DNA of 64,000 bases from Sorex araneus (taxonomy: Eukaryota > Chordata > Mammalia > Eulipotyphla > Soricidae): the NCBI RefSeq assembly GCF_027595985.1, contig NC_073313.1, positions 111,346,552 through 111,410,551 of the forward strand, read 5' to 3'. Positions within the stretch are counted from its first letter, which is position 1. The number at the start of each line of letters is the position of its first letter. A program made the translations under genes and the position numbers. Of the stretch, positions 23,230-34,009 are shown in pieces. Below the pieces are notes generated by a model that ran no database searches, had not been told where the DNA came from, and was given only the letters and a program-made list of their open reading frames with translations.

Positions 23230-23395
23230 TGACTATTTCATTTTCTCACACTATTTTATTTGCTCATTTTCTCATAAGAGCAAATTATATGGGTCCTAGC
23301 TTAAAAGTGCCTAAATAAAATTGTTTTCCTCATTTAAAACACCTTTACTACTGTCTAGGCACTATAATTGCTCATCTATATTATTGAAGCAAAAT
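23230..23395. repeat. 166-bp block, right copy, inside L1 ORF2
   Basis: Flanked on the left by L1 'TTATTTCTTTGAAAATGGAA' and on the right by L1 'CATAGGGACTGCATTGAATC'. In other mammalian L1s these two blocks are separated by only a few tens of bases, so the copy replaces or interrupts L1 coding sequence. Confidence 0.95.
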
Positions 23396-23450
23396 TCTTC
23401 ATAGGGACTGCATTGAATCTGTTAAATGATTTGGAGAGTATTGCCTTTTT
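23396..23450 (-). mobile_element. L1 ORF2, short middle piece
   Basis: 'ATAGGGACTGCATTGAATCTG' through 'GGAGAGTATTGCC' is reversed ORF2. Interrupted at 23451 by another L1 tail. Confidence 0.8.
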
Positions 23451-24231
23451 TTTTCTTTTTGACTTTTTAAAAAAATATTTTATTGAATCACTGTGACAAA
23501 AGTTACAAAGCTTTCAGGTTTAAGTCTCAGTCATATAATGATCAAACCCCCATCGTTTCACCAGTGCAACTGTTCCCCCAACAAGAACCCAATATACCCC
23601 CTTCCTACCCACCCCCCCGCACCTGAGTGGCCAATGATCTTCACTTTATTCTCTCTATACTTTGGATACATTCCATATTTCAACAGAGAACTGATTATTA
23701 TTATTTTGAATTTTCACCCAACAATCAAACCTGCTGAAAAGACTTCATTTGATAGTTTGTTTTCCATTACTGAGAATGAAGATTATAGGAGCTCGCGCAG
23801 CCACAACAGTGGCCATGTGGTTTTGGATTTCTGTTGTTTTAGCTCAACTTACAGTCTAGATGCAATTCTATAAGTCTCTGGGTGCCAAAATGGGTTAGTA
23901 GACCTCCTGGATCATAGTCTTTAAGGAGCAGAGGGGCTGGCGGTATCGTGCATGGCTGCTCCGGATCTCATCTGGGCTGAGGGTGTGACGGTGACACCCC
24001 TATCCCATGATCTCTTGCGCGCCATGTCACAATAAGCAAGTACCTCTGGGTTGTGAGTCTTAAAAGATGGTGGATGCCACGTGGGCGCTGCTGCTCCAGT
24101 CACTGCTATCATCCCCGTAGAAAGAAAGAGTTGGGAGAGAGAATCCTTCCCCCTTCCCGGGTGGCTTGTAGTCGTAGCTCAGCTCACCATCTAAATGCAT
24201 TTCTATAAGTCTCTGGGTGCCAAAATGTGTT
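23451..24231 (-). mobile_element. Nested L1 3' UTR (second subtype) with 15-bp duplication
   Basis: Flanked by GAGTATTGCCTTTTT at 23436-23450 and 24232-24246, both within L1 ORF2 that reads through. The element is a 5'-truncated L1 3' UTR homologous to 8083-8745. It contains an internal repeat of about 50 bp, 'TTCTATAAGTCTCTGGGTGCCAAAATG', at 23866-23892 and 24201-24227. The 3' end faces left, with an AT-rich tail at 23451-23483. Confidence 0.9.
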
Positions 24232-24246
24232 GAGTATTGCCTTTTT

Positions 24247-25150
24247 GACATTGTTAATCCTCCCAATCCAGGAGCAGGGCATCTGTCTCCATTTCCTCGT
24301 GCTGTCCTTTATTTCTTGAAGTAGCAGTTTGTACTTTTCTTTGTAAAGGCCCTTCCACCTCTTTAGTTTAGCTGATTCTTAGGTATTTGATTTTCTGAGG
24401 CGCAATTCTGAACAGATTTTTAAAATATATCTTTATTCTCTTTCATTATTTGTTTATAGGAAGGCCATGAGCTTTTGTGTATTGATTTTGTAACATAGCA
24501 CTTTACTATACAGTTTCAAGGAGATTTTTGTAGTCTTTAGGATTTTCTAAGTATAGTATCATATCATTTGCAAATAGTGAAAGCTTGACTTCTTCCTTTT
24601 ATACCTGGAAGTCCTTGATGTCTATTTCTTGCCTAACTGCTATGGCAAATATTCCCCTTACTATATTTAATAGAACTTGTGAGAGTTGGCAACCATTTCT
24701 TGTGCCTGATCTAAGAGGGAAGGCTTTTAGTTTTTCCGTATAGAGTATAATGCTTGCAGTAGACTGGTGGTAGATGGCTTTGACTATGATGAGGAAAGTT
24801 TCTTCAACTACTATTTTGTTGAGAAGTTTTATCATAAGTGGGTCCTGGATCTTGTCAAATGCTTTCTTTTCATCTATTTATATAACCATATTTTTTCCAT
24901 ATTTTCTTTTATTGATATGGAGTATGATGTTTATTGACTTGCAAATTTTAAACCTTCCTTGCACCCCTAGGGTGAATCCTACTTGGTAATGGTATATGGT
25001 CTTTTTGATGAGTTTTGGATTTCATCTGCTAGTATTTTATTGCATATCTTTGCATCTGTGTTCATCAGAGTCGATGAACAGTAGTTCTACTATTAATGTG
25101 TTCCTTGAGGGTTTATATATTATATTCTCAGTCTCCTTTATGATGGTAAT
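24247..25150 (-). mobile_element. L1 ORF2 reverse transcriptase region, degenerate
   Basis: Reversed ORF2: plus-strand 'ACATTGTTAATCCTCCCAATCC', 'TGTACTTTTCTTTGTAAAGG', 'TATCATTTGCAAATAGTGA' (the part that encodes the RT catalytic loop 'F.DDM'), 'GGCAACCATTTCTTGTGCC' and 'TTTTGATGAGTTTTGG'. A 78-codon frame at 24599-24835 carries RT-like text (AFPLRSGTRNGCQLS, equivalent to the conserved 'RQGCPLS'-type motif) but is isolated. It is the same element as 22340-23450. Confidence 0.9.
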
Positions 25151-25164
25151 TGAATTATAACTTT

Positions 25165-25490
25165 TTAAAATTTTTGAATCACAATAAGATACATTTACAA
25201 AGCTTTCATGTTTGAGTTTCAATCATACAATGATCCAACACCCATCCTTCCACCAGTGCACATTTTCCACCACCAATGTCCCCAGTATCCCCCCAACACA
25301 TACACCCCACCCCTCCCTCTACCTCCATGGTAGACAATTTCACCCATATGCTCTTTCTACTTTTGGACATTTTGGTTTGCAATACAGATACTGAGAGGCT
25401 ATCACGTTTGGTCCTTTGTCTACTTTCAGCACACACCTGCCATCTGGAACTATCCCTCCAACCATCATTGATATAGTGATCCCTTCTCTT
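25165..25490 (-). mobile_element. 5'-truncated L1 tail with target-site duplication
   Basis: 326-bp reversed L1 3' UTR: 'TTTCAATCATACAATGATCC', 'TTCCACCACCAATGTCCCC', 'ACTGAGAGGCTATCACG'. Flanked by GAATTATAACTTT at 25152-25164 and GAATTGTAACTTT at 25491-25503 (13 bp, one mismatch). Confidence 0.9.
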
Positions 25491-26080
25491 GAATTGTAAC
25501 TTTGAAGGTAATTAGATTTAGATGAGCTCATGAGGACAGACCATTAATGGGAACAATGACTTTATAAGAAGAAACGCTGAAGAATTTGCATCTTTTCTCT
25601 CTTTCTGCTCTTGTGCACAGAGGAAAGACCATGTGAGGACATAGCAAGAAAGTGTCTAAAAACTAAGAAAAGAACTCTCATTGGACATCTATCTGGCACC
25701 TAATATTACTTTGGTTTTGGATATCTAGTCTCAATTACTGTGGAAAATAAATTCTTATTGTATGTTCTGGACTAGAGCGATAGCACAGTGGGTAGGGCAT
25801 ATTTCCCTTGCAAGTGGCAGACCAAGGTTTGATTCCTCCGTCTTTCTCAGAGAGCCCGGCAAGTTACCGAGAGTATCCTGTCTGCATGGCAGAACCTAGC
25901 AAGCTACCCGTGGCATATTCGATATGCCAAAAACATTAACATTAAGTCTCACAATGGAGACGTTACTGGTGCCGACTCGAGCAAATCGATGAACAACAGG
26001 ACGATAGTGCTATGACAGTGCAGGGCTACATTGTTTGTTCTGCCTGTTTTTGGTTCTTGTTATGGCGACTTGAGCTTAAA
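25491..26080 (+). mobile_element. MLT1-like MaLR LTR, split by SINE-B
   Basis: 'GGTAATTAGATTTAGATGAGCTCATGAGG' (read in pieces), 'ACTTTATAAGAAGAAACGCTG', 'GAAAGACCATGTGAGGACATAGC' and 'GAAAATAAATTCTTATTGT' (polyadenylation region) follow the MLT1 order. After the SINE at 25766-26022 the LTR ends with 'GGTTCTTGTTATGGCGACTTGAGC'. This family is an ancient mammalian ERV-L-type LTR, and no internal genes remain. Confidence 0.75.
25766..26022 (+). mobile_element. SINE-B, nested in MLT1
   Basis: Head 'ACTAGAGCGATAGCACAGTGG', body 'CCCGGCAAGTTACCGAGAGTATCC', tail 'GGAGACGTTACTGGTGCCGACTCGAGCAAATCGATGAACAAC' (in pieces), then GATAGTGCTATGACAGTGC. Confidence 0.92.
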
Positions 26081-26408
26081 CCTATTAGAAATTGGGGGGC
26101 GGGTGGGGAAAAAAAACCTATTAGAAATATATAAAACAAATAAGTTTCTTGCCTGAAATTATTAAATAACTTTTATCTGTCATACAACAAAATTTTGAAG
26201 ACCTGAATATGACCCAAAATTCTATAGAATATGTATCCCTCTACTTTTCTGTCCTTTCTTAATAGTTTTCTCCTAGCTCATTCATTCCAGCCAGTGTGAA
26301 GTGTTTGCCTTTGCTTTAATGCAAGGTTTTCCTCCATACTTAGATTTTACTATTACTGTTCTGCTCTCTTCTTTTTATCAATGTTATTACTCACTCTTAG
26401 TTTTTTCT
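26080..26408. other. Unassigned AT-rich DNA
   Basis: Nothing recognised apart from a short G/A run at 26093-26115. Confidence 0.5.
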
Positions 26409-26422
26409 AAAAATAAATCTCA

Positions 26423-26609
26423 GGGGCTGGAGTGATAGTACAGCGGGTAAGGCATTTGCCATGTACGAGGCTGACCAGAGTTTGATTCCCAGAATGCCAT
26501 ATGGTCCTCCGAGCACTTCCAGGAGTAATTCCTGAGTGCATGAGCCAGGAGTAACCCCTGTGCATCACCAGGTGTGACCCAAAAAGCAAAATAAATAAAT
26601 AAAAATAAT
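26423..26609 (+). mobile_element. SINE-A with 14-bp target-site duplication
   Basis: AAAAATAAATCTCA at 26409-26422 and 26610-26623. The tail is an impure (AAAT)n. Confidence 0.93.
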
Positions 26610-26691
26610 AAAAATAAATCTCAAAGAGGATTCTTTAAAATCTCAAATAGCCACATTCCCGTTACCTTTTTACCTTTTATCTTCCTTTGCT

Positions 26692-26838
26692 TAGGGGGCA
26701 TACTCAGTTGTTCTCAAGGATTACTCCTGGTTTTGAGCTGTCAGATCATTTCTGGTGGGCTCCAAGGACCATATGTAGTAGTGGGGATCAATTCCAGGTT
26801 GGCCACATGCAAGGCAAGTGCCGTACTGGCCCTCTATT
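26692..26838 (-). mobile_element. Old SINE-A
   Basis: 'GGATTACTCCTGGTTTTGAGC', 'GGGATCAATTCCAGGTTGGCC' and 'CAAGGCAAGTGCCGTACTGG' on plus. Confidence 0.75.
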
Positions 26839-26983
26839 TTATCTTTTTGTGATGATGAATTTTTCTTTGTAAAGTTATAATTAGCTCATTTTATTTGTTG
26901 TGGTGTCCAAAATATGTGTTCAGCAAGTGTTAAATAAGTGAGTGAATTTTGGTTCATATTGTAACTATTGCTATTGTAGCTCT

Positions 26984-27163
26984 TTTTTTCTATTTTTTTT
27001 CCTTTTGGGTTACACCTGGCTCTGCACAGGGGTTACTCCTGGCTCTGCACTCAGGAATTATCCCTGGCGGTGCTCAGGGGACCATATGGGATGCTGGGAA
27101 TCGAACCCGGGTCGACCACGTGCAAGGCAAACGCCCTACCCGCTGTGCTATCACTCCAGCCCC
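26984..27163 (-). mobile_element. Young SINE-A with target-site duplication
   Basis: TGTAGCTCT at 26975-26983 and 27164-27172. Intact B box and head 'CTATCACTCCAGCCCC' on plus. Confidence 0.94.
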
Positions 27164-27346
27164 TGTAGCTCTCTTTTTCTAACTACCTTCCTATCCTTCT
27201 ATCTATCTCTAAGATATTAGGCGCTGCCGAACTGTGATAAGTTTTATGAGGTCAAGGAGGGACTATGTTTGTTTAGTTTAGCATTGTAGATTTATATATG
27301 GTAGATATTTGATCGATATTCAATAAATTTAGGAATATCTTTTATT

Positions 27347-27528
27347 GAGGCTGGAGTGATAGCACAGTGGTTAGGGCGTTTGCCTTGCACGCAGCCAACC
27401 TGGATTCGAATCCCAGCATCCCATATGGTCCCCTGAGCACTGCCAGGAGTAATTCCTGAGTGCAAATCCAGGAGTAACCCCTGTGTATTGCCAGGTGTGA
27501 CCCAAAAAGCAAAAAAAAAAAAATACAT
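27347..27528 (+). mobile_element. Young SINE-A with 12-bp target-site duplication
   Basis: ATATCTTTTATT at 27335-27346 and 27529-27540. A13 tail. Confidence 0.94.
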
Positions 27529-27540
27529 ATATCTTTTATT

Positions 27541-30500
27541 TTGAAATCATGGCTCTTTAACTACAATTAACATGAGGAAAGAGTGACTTGGGACAACTTG
27601 AAATCAGAATTGTATTTAGGAACCTATTATCAACACCACAGAATAGTAATCTATGTTTAATTTATATTTCCTATACATAGTTAACTGATATTCTTTACTT
27701 CCTTATATTATGATTAGTATATTGTGTTTAGGTAGTCGTTATGGTTTAAGGAAATAAAGTGAAGAGTTTGTAGAAAGCTTTCCTTTGCTTAAAAATCCTT
27801 TTGTCATGAACTCTATCTGCATATCACCTCAGTGCCCTATCAGATTTTAAATTCCTCCTGCAGTACTCTGTCTTAACAGATAGGAAAAAAGAATGAAAAT
27901 TTTGTTTTCATGAGCATGTTATTATCATTTACCCTGATTAGAACCCAAATACACAATATAAAATGAAAAGATGTAATTTAGAATTAGTGTTTAAAGAGGA
28001 ACTGAGGCACCTGTTCAAGCAATGAATAATACTCAAAGGGAAAAAAAGAAACATGTGTTTTGAGTCATGAAATCAACCTCTAGGTTCAAAAGAGAGCTTA
28101 TATCCAAATGGGAGAAAAAGTGATTCATATTGTAACTTAATTCTCATTAGAATTAATTAAAGAGAATCTTTTCTTACAAGCCTTCTGGTGAGAAAGAATA
28201 TCCCCTTTCATCAGTATTGGTTAGTGTGCTACAGATACATGTAAAAGTTAAATTATAACACCTGAATTGGGACATTGAATGCCTGATGGTTCTTCGTGCT
28301 CCCAATGCTATGCTAAAAATAGGTCGAGACCTTTAAAAATAGTACATGAAGATATTGTTCTTGTAAAAAAAGAAATTGAAATGAAAATGAGTTTGATGTA
28401 GAAATATGAATCATGTAAAGGGATTTATACATTTAAAAATAACTATGTAGCTATTTAGAGAAGAAAAAGTTTTATCAAACCCAAATTTCCATATCACATT
28501 TTCTCAGCATTTCTTAAAACTAGGTATCATTTTTCCAAATTATTAAAATACATATATGTAAACCACTCTGTTAGTTGATGTTGATAATACTAAAAGATCA
28601 TTTGTACGTTGCTTGGACTCTAATTTAGAAGCAACATGAAGACATTAAGCTATCGGTATTAATCATGATAAATAAAGAAATGGTCACTGACTGGGCAATT
28701 CTTATGATCAGTCCTGAACTCAAAGTTTTGAGAGTTGAAAATGTGGGGGTTTGAATGCTATAAAGGCTTTTAGATATAGGGAAGAGTAATGAATGAGGAT
28801 ATGAAGGCTGAAATATTGTGTGTGACTTAAGAAAGCCAGTTTGACAGAATTTGAACCTGTGATCATTTTATGGAGTTTAGGATGGATAAGTAGGGTGTAG
28901 TCTCTTGATGGAAGATTTGGAATGCCAAGTTTATTAGTTTTAACTTTAACATACAGGCAAATGGATACCCTTACAGGGGAGTGACTGTTTAAAACAGAGC
29001 TTTAAGAAGATTAATCTACCAGTTGTTTTCAAAAGGGATTTACTTGTCTGTGTGTGGCAAGTGATAGATAGCTTGGGTTAGGGAAAGAGTTAATTCTTAG
29101 ATATTGCACTAGGTTTATCAGAAGCAAATCTTTAAATTCTTCCTTAAAACATTGTAACAGAGAGCAAAGCTGTTCTGTTTTTACCCCCAAGTTCTTTTGT
29201 TGTCATTAATCTAATTTATCTTAATTCTTCCCTTTTTCTATTTCAGTATGTTTCTCAAAGGAAGTTGGCAAGGAGAGAGATTTTACGGTGCATGTACCAG
29301 TCTCCCTATTTCCTTGCCTCCTCATTCCCATTCTCACTGGTTAGGAGAGGCTTTTTAAAAATAGCCTTGTGATTCATTCTTCTATAACCTGGGAAATATG
29401 TGAATCATTCCGTCTATAATCATCAAAAGCCCCTGAGTCTGGGCTTGAAGCCTTGCTTTAGTCCTCAGCATGAGTATAAATTAGTTTGCTTTTCATTTTC
29501 TTCAAAATCACCTCTTTCCAGTGTGATTTCATTATCTGAGTTTATGCAGCGTCCTAATATCACAAACAGATCTCTATTGAAATGGAAATATAAACACACA
29601 TCAAAATTTCAAACAAGGATGATCTGGGGATTATCTATGTCATTGTTCTTTCCAACTCAATTCAGGTCAGTTCAATGGTTATTTTTTAAACATGTCCACA
29701 AGGAATTTGTTCACTAGACAGAGCAAAAGTCTTATCTACATAATATGAACAGATAAGCACAGAAATGGACAGACCACAAGGAACAGTTAAATAGCTATAT
29801 GTCAGAGAGTCAAGAGTAGCCCCCATGTACTGTGGGGTATGGCCCAACCCCTAGACAATCCTCTAAGCAATATGAAATGTATATGATAGATTTTTTTTAA
29901 AAAAGTGGTGAAGACAAATGTTAGAATTTTGTACAATAATCATTCTACACAAAAAAAACCCATTTTTTTTGTTGTAGTATACATATTACAGATGTTAAAT
30001 CTGTATGTATCTCTATCTGCATCTACTTTAACTATGAGTCTCTTAAATCTGGCATGATCATGAATGAAATTGATTTATAGTTAATGAACTAAAAAGAAGA
30101 TTAGTTTCTCACTAAAAATATACCTGTGAATATATGCAGCGAATTAATTTTGGGTTGAAAATAGTAGAAGTAACAGTGCTAATTCCACCTGCAGATTAAA
30201 AAGACAGAGTTGGAACATTTCATAATGCTATAGTCACATCTGGAATTAAGCTGTGGTTTTAAAAACTCAAAGTTTAGATCTTCTCAGCAAAATTGGCTTT
30301 TCAGTGATTACAAGTTTAATTCTTGTGTTATATATGTTTCTTAGTTTTCTCCTGTTTTCTCCCATTCAATCTGGACTGCCACAATTAGACAAATAGAAAG
30401 CATAAGGACTTGTTCTTGCATCTGTAGGGGAAACTTTGGCAGCAGATAAAAAGAACTTTGGTTTTTGATCCAGTAAATTTGTGTCTATGCTCATAGAAAT

Positions 30501-31160
30501 ATCTTGAAGATGCCGAGTTTTTATTTGCCAGTTTGAGAATGGATGGTAAAATTGTAGTAGCTTTCTAAAAGGATGTTTGACATCATTCGGACAAGAAAAG
30601 CATGTACTGGAATTGAAAATGTTGGCCTCTTTGTAACAAGAAAAGCATGTACTGAGATTGAAAGGGGAGTCGGATCTTTAATAAAGAGGAGAGCACAGAG
30701 GAAACAAATAGTGACACAGAGATACAGAAACAGAAAGAGAAAATGAAAATCTGAATGAATGTGAGACAGAATGTGATAGAGTTGTACACACTTGGCATTG
30801 GAGCAACAGATTGTTGGTACTTAGGAAAAATGATTATTTAAAAAAGCAGATGCTATGACTAATGGACATCGAAAACAAATCAAAAATTATTCCTCCAGAT
30901 ATATAAAATGTTGTGAGATTTGGAGAAGGCATGTTCTCAAGCCCTCTCTTATAATCTAGCTACAAATTCTTTTCTATTTGTTCCAAGAAAACTCTGCATT
31001 CGAAGAAAAGATTCAAAAGCAGTAGATGGAGGCGAAAGCAGTGAGTCAGATCAAGTCAGATAACGGAATCTAGTATGATTTTTGCTGCTTGGGGGGCCTT
31101 ATTATAAAGATTCTAGGTAATTTTTGTGAATTTCTAGAAATGCAACATAAAAGTCAATGT
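27541..31160. other. Repeat-poor, gene-free stretch of 3.6 kb
   Basis: I find no SINE-A, SINE-B, L1 tail or LTR here, unlike the flanks, and no open frame beyond 105 codons (29400-29717, plus, no motif, no splice context I trust). There is a pair of imperfect 27-bp direct repeats at 30591-30617 and 30636-30662 ('ACAAGAAAAGCATGTACTG' in both). It may hold unique, possibly regulatory sequence, or simply repeats too old to read by eye. Confidence 0.5.
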
Positions 31161-31161
31161 A

Positions 31162-31333
31162 CTTTCTTTTTTGGTCTTGGTTGTTGGGCCACAGCTGATG
31201 GTGCTCAGGATCACTCCTGCCGAGCTCAGTGGATAATATCAGGGGACCATAAGGGGTGCCAGGCTGAACCCAGGTCAGTCACATGCAAAGCAAATGCTCT
31301 ACCTGTTATACAATCTGTCCTGTCTCTCCAGCC
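31162..31333 (-). mobile_element. Old SINE-A, first of five in tandem array
   Basis: 'GGTGCTCAGGATCACTCCTGCC', 'GCTGAACCCAGGTCAGTCACATG' and 'CCTGTCTCTCCAGCC' on plus. Confidence 0.8.
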
Positions 31334-31349
31334 ATGAAAATAGAATTTT

Positions 31350-31466
31350 CTTGTTTTGAGGGGGAAGGAAGCACATCTGGTGACCAAGAGGTCCACATGA
31401 TATCAGGGATCAAACTACATGCAAGGCATATATGTGCTCCAGTCATTTAAGCCATCACCCTAGACC
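31350..31466 (-). mobile_element. Old, internally deleted SINE-A
   Basis: 'GATATCAGGGATCAAACTACATGCAAGGC' (in pieces) and 'GCCATCACCCTAGACC' on plus. The body is shortened. Confidence 0.6.
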
Positions 31467-31502
31467 AATGTTCTCTCTCTCTGTCCCTCCCTTCTTCCCT
31501 CC

Positions 31503-31673
31503 CTTCCATTTTTGTGTCAGATCCAGTGACTTTCAGGGCTTATTCCTGGCTTTTCACTCAAGGATCACTGCTGGGTGGTGTTCAGGGGACCACATAGGTT
31601 GCCAGGGATCAAACCTGGGTCAGCCACATGAGTATGAGAAGCACCTCACCCACTGTACTAACAGTTCAGCCCC
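31503..31673 (-). mobile_element. SINE-A, moderately old
   Basis: 'GGGCTTATTCCTGGCTTTTCACTC', 'GGGATCAAACCTGGGTCAGCC' and 'CTAACAGTTCAGCCCC' on plus. Confidence 0.85.
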
Positions 31674-31757
31674 AGTCCAGCATTTCCTTAATTGACATAA
31701 ACAACAAATTATTTTGCTAGTTTAGTATGACTAGTACTGAAATTTGACTGTGTCAAC

Positions 31758-31930
31758 ATTTTTTTTCCTTTTTGGGTCACATCAGCGATGCTCAGGGGTT
31801 ACTCCTGGCTCTGCGCTCAGGAATTACTCCTGGCAGTGCTTAGGGGATCAAATAGGATACTGGGTGTTGAACCCGGGTCAGCTGCATGCAAGGCAAACAC
31901 CCTACCTGCTGTACTATCGCTCCGGCCACA
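31758..31930 (-). mobile_element. Younger SINE-A
   Basis: Near-intact body and head ('CTATCGCTCCGGCC'). A short possible duplication TGTCAAC lies at 31751-31757 and 31935-31941. Confidence 0.88.
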
Positions 31931-32180
31931 TGTATGTCAACTTTTAAAAGCCAGATCCACATTGGGCTATCTTGGTTTACCTGATAACATCATTTACTGT
32001 GCCTTTATCCCAAAGAGGTCAGTCAAAGTTATTTATTGTTTTAAATTTAAAAACAATATCATATCAACATTAAGTAATATTTAAAGTCATGCAAGACTTA
32101 TCTGAGGGATCTGAAATATTAAGCTGTTCTCATCGAAAAGATTTCACTTGAATGCATGTGAAATCAAGTGAAAATTAAAG

Positions 32181-32369
32181 GTTTTTTTTGTTTTGTTTTA
32201 TTATTTTCTTTTTAGGTCACACCTGGCGATATGCAGGGGTTACTCCTGGCTTTGCACTCGGGAATTACTCCTAGCGGTGCTCAGAGGACCATGTGGGATG
32301 CTAGGAATTGAACCTGGTCAGCCACGTGCAAGGCAAATGCCCTACCCACTGTGCTATCGCTCCAGCCCC
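32181..32369 (-). mobile_element. SINE-A, last of the array
   Basis: Tail marked by TTTTTTTTGTTTTGTTTTATTATT, then 'GGTCACACCTGGCGATATGC' and 'GCTATCGCTCCAGCCCC'. One base is missing in the B-box region ('GAACCTGGTCAGCC'). Confidence 0.9.
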
Positions 32370-32399
32370 AAATTTAAGTAATTTTTAAATCAACATTAA

Positions 32400-33730
32400 A
32401 ACATTTTTATTTATTAGAGTTACAAACACTGCAAAAGAGTCTTTTGAGCATACTTTTCTTTATCTTTTCTTTTTCTTTTTCTTAATAGCTATAGAAGAAT
32501 TGCCAGTATTCAAATAGAATTCTGGAGTGTCTAGGACCTCAGGAAGCAAACTGGCTGCTGTTTATTTTCTGTCTTTATAAGATACTATACACAGAGTTAA
32601 ATGTAATTTTTTCTATTAAGTTTAAGATAATTTTTTCAAGGGTTAATGATACAGGGAGAAGAAATAACTTTTTCAGGCAAGCAGAAATAAGGGGATATTT
32701 CTACACCACTCTTTCAATAGGACTCACAGAAAAAGGACAATTTTGGTTTAACCTCAGAAGGAAGAAGCAACTCTCACCTTCTGTTCCCAGATTTTATTAG
32801 CTGTAATTCTTTATTCTTTACTTCTTATAGTCAAAGCAACATTTATTAGGTATTATAGAGATTTCTTTTGTGGCCATTGGGCAAATGTAATCCTATGCTG
32901 TAAGTGAACTCCAGTATTGTAATATTTCAAAGGACCAAGTTTATCTAAGGAGTTCTAGGAAAGATCTTATTTATTTACAGGGAAAACTTATAATAAAGGT
33001 TATAATAAAGGTAATTTTATAATAAACTAAACACCTATAATATTCATAGGTGTTTTATATAAAAATACCTATATATTGAAAAATTTCTAAAAAGTTCTTA
33101 TTTGGTACCATAATCTTAAACCAGATTTTCAGTTCATGCTAATATAATTTTAAAAATTCAAAGAGTATAAAACCTTTTTATTTTTAACTATCTTTCTTGA
33201 ACCGAACAGAATTTTTTAAATGAATCATCGTGAGATACAGTTACAGACTTACAAACTCCAAAGAGAAAATTAATCGAACTCTTTCTTCCCAAATTAGCAA
33301 GGAACATGGGTACTCTGTTTCATGAATAACAGAGTTCTGGAAGTATCAATGTTTGAAATCATTTATCTTTAATCATATAGTTGAGGTTGCCAATTGGAGT
33401 TTTAAAAATATCTCTTCTTTTTCAATTGTCTCCCTGTAATTGTTACACTTTCATTAAAAAATAAGTGTCATACCTAGTGATTCTTAAGAGAAAGAGGACG
33501 CTGCTTCTGTGATGTTCAGAGGGGTGAACAGGATGCTTCAGTGTGATGGAATATGGAAATGAGAAAACTTAAAATGGAAAATTATTCTGCAGAAGCAGTG
33601 GCAAGGATCAGATGAGGCTTGGGGATGGAGCAGGATTTGTAAAATGCAAATAACCACATCATGGGTTTAGGGAAACCCGATTCCCAGTGTATGGAAGACT
33701 TGGTCCTGTTCCCGTTTTTGCTCATTACTA
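32400..33730. other. Unassigned AT-rich DNA
   Basis: No gene or named repeat. 32995-33050 contains overlapping AT-rich near-repeats of 'TATAATAAAGGT' and 'CACCTATAATATTCATAGGTG' (a small palindrome). Confidence 0.45.
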
Positions 33731-33732
33731 CA

Positions 33733-34009
33733 GTCAGCTTAGGGAATTCAGAGCATTAAAGCCAGTTCTGTAAGAAGCGTTAAAAGAGATCCTGTAAAAC
33801 ACAGGAGAAACATCCCATCATGTGGCATTGCATATGATATTCACAAATGATCCATAGGGTCATCCTCAATTTGATTAAAAAAGGTTAAAAACAAGTAACA
33901 AATAATCACCAAAATTGACTTTCATTGATTTATTTTTTGATGATTCTATTTGACATTCCTTTAAGTTTTATTGGACCAAGTAATATGAAATAAATTTGTT
34001 ATACGTCTT
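33733..34009 (+). mobile_element. HAL1-like element, left part (LTR-interrupted)
   Basis: Aligns base for base with 36795-37070: 'GAATTCAGAGC', 'AGTTCTGTAAGAAGCGTTAAAAGAG', 'ACAGGAGAAACATCCCATCA', 'TGATTCTATTTGACAT'. It begins inside the ORF1 C-terminal region, so it is 5'-truncated, and it is split by the LTR at 34010. Confidence 0.85.

Noticed and set aside
22148-23395. Long target-site duplication of the L1 at 22340-23229
   Set aside because: The left copy has non-L1 flanks and the right copy is followed by L1 ORF2 that continues the same element. A simple duplicated target would place the same unique sequence, not more of that L1, beyond the right copy. I keep it only as a less likely alternative.
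29400-29717. 105-codon plus-strand frame in the repeat-poor stretch
   Set aside because: No domain, signal peptide or compositional sign of coding, and no credible splice sites. Frames of this length occur by chance in 64 kb.
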